A DNA stretch of 64,000 nt from Liolophura sinensis (Eukaryota > Mollusca > Polyplacophora > Chitonida > Chitonidae), in contig NC_088295.1 of NCBI RefSeq assembly GCF_032854445.1, positions 2,050,501 to 2,114,500 of the forward strand, read 5' to 3'. Positions within the stretch are counted from its first letter, which is position 1, and every line of letters starts with the position of its first letter. The notes beneath the pieces are model-generated. The model did no database searches. It had not been told where the DNA came from and saw only the letters and a program-made list of their open reading frames with translations. The translations under genes were made by a program, and so were the position numbers. This document shows positions 61,001-64,000 of the stretch, one piece after another.

Positions 61001-63458
61001 CCAGTGGCTGGCTATCTGTCTAGGCAAGGTAAGGGCAGACCTCACTACAGGCTAGCTTGATCTCTGTGTGTCTGGACAAGGTAAGGGGTAACTACATTTC
61101 AGGTTAACCTGATCTCTGTATGTCTAGGCAAGGTAAGGGCTGACCTCGCATTGTCAGGTGCATTGATTGGCCTTTGTCAGGTTATAATACTGCTATGTCG
61201 TGTTTGTCAAGTGTATTGATGTGTGGTTCTCTTTGTCAGGTTATAATACCGCTATGTGGTTGTGTTTGTCAAGTGTATTGATGTGTGGTTCTCTATCTCA
61301 GGTTATAATACCGCTATAGTGTTGTGTTTGTCAAGTGTATTGATGTGTGGTTCTCTATCTCAGGTTATAATACTGCTGTGTGGTTGTGTTTGTCAGGTGT
61401 ATTGATGTGTGGTTCTCTATCTCAGGTTATAATACCGCTATGTGGTTGTGTTTGTCAAGTGTATTGAGGTGTGGTTCTCTATCTCAGGTTATAATACCGC
61501 TATGTGGTTGTGTTTGTCAAGTGTATTGATGTGTGGTTCTCTATCTCAGGTTATAATACCGCTATGTGGTTGTGTTTGTCAGGTGTGGACCCAGTTTGAC
61601 CCTGCCCGGTGGTGTGGGGTGAGAGACAGTGCTCACGAGAAACTCCACAAGATGTTGTCTGACCCTATCCCTGAGGTAAGAAATGTGGTAAATACATGTA
61701 GCCATGTATTTAAAGGTCAATATTTGCCTGTGGAAATCATATTTTTAATGATTTTAAACTGGATTGTGGTTTAAGTATTCTGTGCTCCCTAACCCTTGTC
61801 TAATGTGTCTTTCAGGTTAGAGCAGCTGCAGTTTTCGCCCTGGGGACTTTTATCTCTAACTGTACCCAGCGTAGCGACCACGCTAACAACATTGACCTTG
61901 GGGTTGGGATGAAGCTGATAGGTGTCCTGCAGGATGGAAGCCCCTTAGTCAGGAAGGTGGGTCTTAGCTCAGCATGGATGATACTGATGACCACAAGAAT
62001 GGCATGGATGATACTGATGACCATAGACATGGCAGGGATGATACTGATGACCTAAACTTCAGGGATGATACTGATGACCATAAACATGTCAGGGATGATA
62101 CTGATGACCATAAACATGTCAGTGATGATATTGATGACCATAAACATGTCAGGGATGATACTGATGACGATAAACATGTCATTGATGATATTGATGACCA
62201 TAAACATGTCAGGGATAATATTGATGACCACAAGCATGGCAGGAATGATACTGATGACCATAATCATGGCAGGAATGATAACGATGACCATAAACATTGC
62301 AGGGATGATACTGATGACCACAAGCATGGCAGGAATGATACCGATGACCATAATCATGGCAGGAATGATACCGATGACCATAAACATTGCAGGCATGATA
62401 CTGATGATCATAAACATGTCAGGGATGATACTGATGACCATAAACATTGCAGGGATGATACCGATGACCATAAACATTGCAGGGATGATACTGATGACCA
62501 TAAACATGTCTGGGATGATACTGATGACCATAAACATGTCAGGGATAATATTGATGACCACAAGCATGGCAGAAATGATACTGATGACCATAAACATGTC
62601 TGGGATGATACTGATGGCCACAAGCATGGCAGGAATGATACTGATGACCATAAACATTACAGGGATGATACTGATGACCATAAACATTGCAGGGATTATA
62701 CTGATGACCATAAACATGTCAGGGATAATATTGATGACCACAAGCATGGCAGGGATGATACTGATGACCACAAACATGTCAGGGATGATACTGATGACCA
62801 TAGACATGTCAGGGATAATATTGATGACCACAAGCATGGCAGGAATGATACTGATGACCATAGACATGTCAGGGATAATATTGATGACCACAAGCATGGC
62901 AGGAATGATACTGATGACCATAGACATGGCAGAGATAATATTGATGACCACAAGCATGGCAGGAATGATACTGATGACCATAGACATGGCAGAGATAATA
63001 TTGATGACCACAAGCATGGTAGGGATGATACTGATAACATATGTATATGTGTGTTGTGAAGTTGAGATCTTTGTAATTGAAGTTGAGCTGTGTGCTGATG
63101 AGAAGTTGAACTCTGTGTTGATAAAGTTGAGCTGTATGTTAAGAAGTAGAGCTGCGTGTTGATGAGAAATTGAGCTGAGTGTTGATGAGAGTTGAGCTGT
63201 GTGTTGATGAAGTTGGGCTTTGTGTGTGTTGATGAGAATTTGAGCTGCATGGTGATGAGCCTTGTGTTAATGAGAAGGTCAGCTGTGTGTGGAGAAGTTA
63301 TTACCAGAACTTTGATCATTTTTGTACAGGAGCTGGCTGTGGCTTTCTCAGGGCTGGTTGTCCAGTTTGAGAGTCAGTTTGCTGCCATTGCCCATCAGTT
63401 CATCGAGGAAGAGAGGACAAAGGAGACGAACAGTGCAATGGTGGCCGCGGTGCTCCGG
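15876..63458 (+). CDS. RPTOR: Raptor (regulatory-associated protein of mTOR) homologue, N-terminal 698 residues, partial at 3' end
   Basis: Raptor is the mTORC1 subunit that recruits TOS-motif substrates and docks on Rag GTPases at lysosomes. Exons: 15876-16028, 17392-17494, 17925-18085, 20408-20488, 26053-26199, 26421-26587, 33489-33548, 33836-33936, 36496-36637, 38229-38409, 40941-41024, 41198-41308, 44683-44757, 46947-47012, 60930-61028, 61583-61675, 61816-61956, 63330-63458. All phases agree, giving 698 codons. The RNC caspase-like domain spans about residues 52-215, with [10 protein letters not shown] (His146, His150) and YDCSNAG (Cys193). The armadillo-type helical domain follows from about residue 300. 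The linker and WD40 propeller lie beyond the window. Identity to human Raptor is high through most exons. Oddities are the exon 9 duplication and very large repeat-filled introns. Confidence 0.96.
16029..17391. other. RPTOR intron 1
   Basis: Non-repetitive 1.36-kb intron without recognisable coding blocks or mobile elements. One of the few repeat-free introns here. Confidence 0.6.
17392..17494 (+). CDS. RPTOR: RPTOR coding exon 2
   Basis: Residues 52-85 plus one base: [20 protein letters not shown] and then [14 protein letters not shown]. This is the start of the RNC domain and nearly identical to the human protein. The acceptor is ATTGTAG|ATGAAG and the donor TTAG|GTATGT. Confidence 0.97.
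17925..18085 (+). CDS. RPTOR: RPTOR coding exon 3
   Basis: Residues 86-139, including [20 protein letters not shown] and [20 protein letters not shown], a hallmark of Raptor. The acceptor is CTTCACAG|ATCCAT and the donor GCCAAG|GTAGTA. Confidence 0.98.
18086..19650. other. RPTOR intron 3, unique part
   Basis: Non-repetitive, AT-rich. The short ORFs at 18259-18462 and 19202-19390 show no family resemblance that I can recognise. Confidence 0.5.
19655..20400. repeat. 31-bp array in RPTOR intron 3, abutting the exon 4 acceptor
   Basis: About 24 units of GTAATCATCTGAGATCTCCC then TACCGTATCGT. The last unit breaks off in CTACCGTATTG only a few bases before the acceptor TTACAG|GAAGAG. Whether the unit derives from the junction is unclear; the match past the acceptor is poor. 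Confidence 0.9.
20408..20488 (+). CDS. RPTOR: RPTOR coding exon 4 (caspase-like His exon)
   Basis: Residues 140-166: [20 protein letters not shown] and then EIWVFNK. It carries the conserved His pair of the caspase-like fold. The acceptor is TTGTTACAG|GAAGAG, abutted by the 31-bp array; the donor is AATAAG|GTAAGC. Confidence 0.98.
20489..21130. other. RPTOR intron 4, first part
   Basis: Unique sequence. A 98-codon minus-strand ORF at 20597-20893 has a hydrophobic stretch but no recognisable family and is treated as chance. Confidence 0.5.
21134..21320. repeat. 23-bp array in RPTOR intron 4, 8 units
   Basis: Units of TGAGACCCCCTGATATGCAT then TTC, almost identical to each other. Confidence 0.93.
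21321..22371. other. RPTOR intron 4, unique spacer
   Basis: No repeat or coding signal seen, apart from a poly-T run near 21540. Confidence 0.5.
22372..24640. repeat. 52-bp array in RPTOR intron 4, about 43 units
   Basis: Unit: AGGTCTGTGTAGGCCTATAC, ATGTATGTAACTACAAGACT, CTCTGTACCGGT. Variants alternate AGGCC/AAGCC, CTCTCTG/CTCTCAG and ACCGG/ACCTG. No match to the exon 4 or 5 edges was seen. Confidence 0.95.
25250..25918. repeat. 111-bp array in RPTOR intron 4, 6 units
   Basis: Very homogeneous units beginning TGTGAGATTCTGGTACAATT and ending GTGGGTGGAGACCA. Since 111 is 37 codons, a 212-codon minus-strand pseudo-ORF of near-identical repeats runs through it. No domain is recognised and codon-level constraint is not evident. 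Confidence 0.93.
26053..26199 (+). CDS. RPTOR: RPTOR coding exon 5 (caspase-like Cys exon)
   Basis: Residues 167-215: [20 protein letters not shown], then YVYDCSNAG (Cys193) and [13 protein letters not shown]. The acceptor is ATGTTGCAG|AGTTAC and the donor ATAGAG|GTAACA, phase 0. Confidence 0.98.
26421..26587 (+). CDS. RPTOR: RPTOR coding exon 6
   Basis: Residues 216-270 plus two bases. A divergent Ser/Gln-rich start, then [20 protein letters not shown] and [17 protein letters not shown]. The acceptor is TTTTTTAG|TCTGTC and the donor AAATG|GTGAGG. Confidence 0.97.
26630..26930. repeat. 59-bp array in RPTOR intron 6, 5 units
   Basis: Five virtually perfect copies containing GGCAATTTTGTGCCAACAGT and CAGTCAGTTGTAGCTATATA. 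The absence of divergence implies a very recent expansion. Confidence 0.95.
27163..33488 (+). repeat. 54-bp array in RPTOR intron 6, about 110 units, exon 7 acceptor-derived
   Basis: Each unit contains ATATCTGATTGTTTCTGCAG|GTATGTTTTGCA then ATATTGTATCTGAGGCTGAT. The exon 7 boundary is ATATCTGATTGTTTTTGCAG|GTATGTGTTGCA, so the real exon start is the terminal unit. Two unit families (CCCAAGG and TCTGAGG) intermix and blocks recur, for example units with GATTGTTTTGCAGG at about 29010, 29432, 30834 and 31323. A SINE interrupts the first unit. The 54-bp length keeps frames open, giving minus-strand pseudo-ORFs up to about 800 codons. Confidence 0.97.
27193..27561 (+). mobile_element. tRNA-derived SINE with target-site duplication inside the 54-bp array
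   Basis: Begins GACCGGCCCGGATAGCACAG then TTGATAGAGCG (tRNA-like A-box region). The tail is GAGTACGACGTTAAACCCCA followed by ACTCACTCGCACTCACTCAC, a tail type typical of mollusc SINEs. It is flanked by CACAATATTGTA at 27181-27192 and 27562-27573, a 12-bp target-site duplication that is itself part of a 54-bp repeat unit. Confidence 0.85.
33489..33548 (+). CDS. RPTOR: RPTOR coding exon 7 (60 bp)
   Basis: Residues 271-290 with split codons at both ends: [20 protein letters not shown], matching human WFCMQKCVSLVPGVTLDLIE. The acceptor TTTTTGCAG|GTATGT is identical to the core of the 54-bp repeat that fills intron 6, so the exon looks like the last unit of that array. Its first six bases also read as a donor. 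The true donor is GACAA|GTAAGT. Confidence 0.95.
33836..33936 (+). CDS. RPTOR: RPTOR coding exon 8
   Basis: Residues 291-324 plus one base: [20 protein letters not shown] and then [13 protein letters not shown]. The acceptor is CTCTTCAG|GGTTCC and the first donor CCTAGAG|GTAAGT. About eight further copies of the exon end and donor follow; the first was chosen because its phase fits. Confidence 0.94.
33937..34420 (+). repeat. 61-bp array in RPTOR intron 8: copies of the exon 8 end with donor
   Basis: About eight copies of ATCTTCACGGCCATCACTGA, TACTGTGGCCTGGAACACTC and TGCCTAGAG|GTAAGTCA follow directly after the real exon 8. Most keep an intact GTAAGT donor; the copy near 34238 reads GTAATT. 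Since 61 is not a multiple of 3, use of a downstream donor would shift the frame. Confidence 0.96.
34440..36085. repeat. 41-bp array in RPTOR intron 8, about 40 units
   Basis: Units of CCCATTTACTGGTAGTAAAC, ATCAGTCAACATGGCCTGTC, T. Some units are shortened (CATCAAACATGG). No link to the exon 8 or exon 9 edge was found. Confidence 0.94.
36096..36495. other. RPTOR intron 8, unique 3' end
   Basis: AT-rich sequence leading into the exon 9 acceptor region. It includes the conserved acceptor TGTTACAG at 36484, which is 11 bp upstream of the frame-restoring one. Confidence 0.7.
36496..36637 (+). CDS. RPTOR: RPTOR coding exon 9 (start site uncertain)
   Basis: Residues 325-371 plus two bases: [20 protein letters not shown], then [15 protein letters not shown] and TYQHPM. 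The conserved acceptor TGTTACAG at 36484 would give the family DLFQR but is then out of frame because TTCAGCGG is duplicated at 36491-36506. An acceptor at 36495 (TTTCAG|CGGTTC) restores frame and changes DLFQR to AVQR. The donor ATGTG|GTGAGT is followed by many copies. Confidence 0.82.
36638..37975 (+). repeat. Array in RPTOR intron 9: copies of the exon 9 end with donor
   Basis: Mixed long units (about 117-120 bp) and short units (about 50 bp). They repeat TACAACTGTACCCCTGTATC, TAGTCCTAACTTGCCCTCCA, CGTACCAGCA and AATGTGGTGAGTCCTGTTTT, all copied from the exon 9 end and its GTGAGT donor. About 18 donor-like TGTG|GTGAGT sites follow the real one. Short units are internal deletions of the long unit. 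One variant family reads GTTTTGAGTCC, losing the donor GT context. Confidence 0.95.
38229..38409 (+). CDS. RPTOR: RPTOR coding exon 10
   Basis: Residues 372-432: [20 protein letters not shown], then [20 protein letters not shown] and [10 protein letters not shown]. The acceptor is TTGTTACAG|GAATGC and the donor CTTCAG|GTGTGT, phase 0. Its 3' end is the source of the 54-bp repeat in intron 10. Confidence 0.97.
38410..40858 (+). repeat. 54-bp array in RPTOR intron 10, about 45 units, derived from the exon 10 end with donor deleted
   Basis: Unit: CACCAGAACAACTCCCCAGT, TGTCTGCCTTACACACCCAT, ATAGCCACACACAG. Compare the exon 10 junction: CACCAGAGCAGTTACCCATT, GTACTTCAG|GTGTGTCTGC, CGTACATACCCATATAGTCA. 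The unit is the exon end fused to intron start with about 13 bp, including the donor, removed. It yields long open frames on both strands that are not genes. Confidence 0.95.
40941..41024 (+). CDS. RPTOR: RPTOR coding exon 11
   Basis: Residues 433-460: [20 protein letters not shown] and then LGPWAVSL, essentially identical to human. The acceptor is CCACCCAG|GTGTTG and the donor AGTTTG|GTGAGA. Confidence 0.98.
41198..41308 (+). CDS. RPTOR: RPTOR coding exon 12
   Basis: Residues 461-497: [20 protein letters not shown] and then [17 protein letters not shown]. This is the highly conserved armadillo core. The acceptor is ATATTTCAG|GCACTG and the donor GATAGT|GTAAGT. Confidence 0.98.
41309..41630. 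other. RPTOR intron 12, unique 5' part
   Basis: AT-rich sequence before the array. No features seen. Confidence 0.5.
41636..44660 (+). repeat. Acceptor-derived array in RPTOR intron 12, about 90 half-units
   Basis: Alternating half-units of about 31 bp: CTCTACAG|TCCTATGCACATA and CTCTACAG|TCCTGTACACGC, each with a TTTCCCTCTACAG-type pyrimidine tract. The real exon 13 boundary is TTTCCCTACAG|TCATGCCAGG, so the unit resembles the acceptor plus the first exon bases. A block of at least about 400 bp (41990-42450) recurs 970 bp downstream. The last third (43980-44610) is a variant family with GGCCCTGTATACATGTTATA. Confidence 0.94.
44683..44757 (+). CDS. RPTOR: RPTOR coding exon 13 (75 bp)
   Basis: Residues 498-522: [20 protein letters not shown] and then DPYMP. 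The acceptor is TTCCCTACAG|TCATGC and the donor ATGCCT|GTGAGT. The acceptor with the first exon bases is the apparent template of the array in intron 12. Confidence 0.98.
44758..46946. other. RPTOR intron 13, no tandem array
   Basis: 2.2 kb without minisatellite. Two segments, about 44850-45010 and 45845-45960, share a dispersed-repeat flavour (ATGAAACTTA then AACTTRTGCATGCCT) and may be halves of an old non-autonomous element. No coding signal was recognised. Confidence 0.5.
46947..47012 (+). CDS. RPTOR: RPTOR coding exon 14 (66 bp)
   Basis: Residues 523-544: [20 protein letters not shown] then GQ, matching human AEHRTMTAFILAVIVNSYHT. The acceptor is GCTGTACAG|GCTGAG and the donor GGGCAG|GTGAGT. 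Confidence 0.97.
47150..60890. repeat. 13.7-kb 56-bp array filling RPTOR intron 14, about 245 units
   Basis: Unit: CCTCTCTTCTGATGTAGATA, CAGTATAATGTTGATGTCCA, GGGCTGGTGTTGTCAA. Variant positions (CTCTCTTCTG/CTGTCTTCCG, GATGTCC/GGTATCC/GATGCCC, TATAAT/TGTAAT) form regional subfamilies: mixed at 47.1-50.9 kb, GGTATCC at 50.9-56.9 kb, GATGCCC at 57.9-60.9 kb. Some units carry a 5-bp TGTAG insertion (61 bp). A block of about 3.3 kb is duplicated in tandem. Each unit contains GATACAG, an acceptor-like AG. Confidence 0.97.
60930..61028 (+). CDS. RPTOR: RPTOR coding exon 15
   Basis: Residues 545-577: [20 protein letters not shown] and then [13 protein letters not shown]. The acceptor is TCTCCACCAG|GAGGCA and the donor GGCAAG|GTAAGG. 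Two imperfect copies of its end and donor follow in intron 15. Confidence 0.97.
61029..61145 (+). repeat. Two copies of the exon 15 end and donor in RPTOR intron 15
   Basis: After the real donor GGCAAG|GTAAGGGC come TTGATCTCTGTGTGTCTGGA then CAAGGTAAGG, and CTGATCTCTGTATGTCTAGG then CAAGGTAAGG. They combine the exon 15 start (CTGATCTCTATATGTCTGG) with its end (GTCTAGGCAAG) and the donor. Confidence 0.85.
61150..61582 (+). repeat. 62-bp array in RPTOR intron 15, exon 16 acceptor-derived, 6-7 units
   Basis: Unit: GGTTATAATACCGCTATGTG, GTTGTGTTTGTCAAGTGTAT, TGATGTGTGGTTCTCTATCT, CA. The exon 16 boundary is GGTTATAATACCGCTATGTG, GTTGTGTTTGTCAG|GTGTGG. Most copies have CAAG where the real acceptor has CAGG; one copy (about 61395) keeps CAGG. 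Confidence 0.93.
61583..61675 (+). CDS. RPTOR: RPTOR coding exon 16
   Basis: Residues 578-608: [20 protein letters not shown] and then [11 protein letters not shown]. The acceptor is GTTTGTCAG|GTGTGG and the donor CCTGAG|GTAAGA. The acceptor segment is repeated upstream. Confidence 0.97.
61816..61956 (+). CDS. RPTOR: RPTOR coding exon 17
   Basis: Residues 609-655: [20 protein letters not shown] and then [20 protein letters not shown]. The acceptor is CTTTCAG|GTTAGA and the donor AGGAAG|GTGGGT. Confidence 0.97.
61973..63040. repeat. 30-bp array in RPTOR intron 17, about 36 units
   Basis: Units of GGATGATACTGATGACCATA then AACATGTCAG, starting 17 bp after the exon 17 donor. Since 30 is a multiple of 3, it produces a 361-codon Asp/His-rich pseudo-ORF on the plus strand and others. 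Confidence 0.95.
63056..63300. repeat. Degenerate 20-25-bp repeat in RPTOR intron 17
   Basis: About ten diverged units of GTTGAGCTGTGTGTTGATGA then GAA, between the 30-bp array and the exon 18 acceptor. Confidence 0.8.
63330..63458 (+). CDS. RPTOR: RPTOR coding exon 18 (last in window)
   Basis: Residues 656-698: [20 protein letters not shown], then AHQFIEEER and MVAAVLR. The acceptor is TTGTACAG|GAGCTG and the likely donor CTCCGG|GTGGGT, phase 0; reading on hits a stop after five codons. The next block in human Raptor is the Ser/Pro-rich linker, expected to the right of the window. Confidence 0.93.
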
Positions 63459-64000
63459 GTGGGTGGAATCTAGTGACATCTGGTGGCAGCTCTGGTAATC
63501 CCTCCCACAGTTGTCCACAGTTAACCCTCAGTCAGTGCCCGCAATGCACAGGGCACAGGCCACTTGCGTCTTCACACCCCCCCCCCCCCCCCCATGCATG
63601 AAAGCCCATCTTTTCTTTATGTTATAACATTGATATGTTGACAGCATGTGCCCGCAGCGTGCAATTTTATGTATGTTGTACAGATAACTTTGTACTATTT
63701 GACACCCTGGATCTCTTTGTTGGATTTTTCGTTCTGTTGTTGCCAGATTTTTGTGAACGAAGCATGTTTCTTCATTCAAGTGCTGTTTTTTTTTTGTTTT
63801 TTTTTAAGAACACGATATCAAAACGTGAATTTCACCAGACGATCAAATTGTGGTCAGTTTCAAAGGTCCCATCTTCATTTGATGGATTACATTTTAAATT
63901 TAATAGTGTATTATCTACACTCATCTTCATCAGTTAGTGTTTTGGGGTGTGAAATAAAAAAAAAACCCACTAAATTCCATTGCCTTATTTCAAAAGTGTG
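63459..64000. other. RPTOR intron 18, start
   Basis: Unique sequence with a C run near 63580 and A/T runs near 63790 and 63955. No coding block of the next Raptor exon was seen. Confidence 0.6.

Noticed and set aside
61974-63059. 361-codon Asp/His-rich plus-strand frame ([11 protein letters not shown] type), superficially like a metal-binding repeat protein
   Set aside because: It starts in the intron just after the exon 17 donor, is produced by a 30-bp repeat, and overlapping frames on both strands are equally open.

Overview
This window is eukaryotic and most likely from a mollusc. The evidence is intron-split genes with GT-AG junctions, animal-specific protein families, and tRNA-derived SINEs whose tails are of a kind I associate with gastropod and bivalve genomes. 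It holds two protein-coding genes arranged head to head. On the minus strand is a complete Suppressor of Fused (SUFU) homologue in 10 coding exons, ATG at 15494 down to a stop at 1751-1753. On the plus strand is the first part of a Raptor (RPTOR, mTORC1 scaffold) homologue, with 18 coding exons from ATG 15876 to 63458; the rest, including the WD40 half, lies beyond the right edge. I rebuilt both genes by translating exon-sized segments, matching them to the human proteins from memory, and checking that donor, acceptor and reading phase agree at every junction. The 381 bp between the two start codons must hold both promoters. Layout: 85-1440 is a 19-bp array 3' of SUFU; 1751-15494 is SUFU; 15495-15875 is the shared divergent promoter; 15876-63458 is RPTOR. 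Coding sequence is only about 3.3 kb of the 64 kb. Well over half of the window is tandem repeat (unit lengths about 19-111 bp), almost all of it intronic. Many long open reading frames exist, some of hundreds of codons, but they are artefacts of stop-free repeat units, not genes. The main discovery-type observation is that many of these minisatellites are copies of the splice junction of the neighbouring exon. In SUFU introns 1, 3, 5 and 8 and RPTOR introns 6, 8, 9, 10, 12 and 15, the repeat unit matches the exon edge plus the adjoining donor or acceptor, and the array lies on the intron side of that junction. The result is tens to about a hundred potential splice sites beside one real exon. 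RPTOR intron 6 is the extreme case: about 110 units of 54 bp, each carrying a branch-like CTGAT, a pyrimidine tract and CAG|GTATGT, which has the form of a recursive (zero-length-exon) splice site. Other points: an 8-bp exonic duplication in RPTOR exon 9 breaks the frame from the conserved acceptor but creates a second acceptor that restores it; a SINE sits inside a 54-bp unit with a target-site duplication; a roughly 3.3-kb higher-order duplication lies in the 13.7-kb array of RPTOR intron 14; and a relic of a Crypton-like tyrosine recombinase lies in SUFU intron 7. Copy numbers are estimates from array length and unit length. Homology calls come from remembered family sequences, not from a search.
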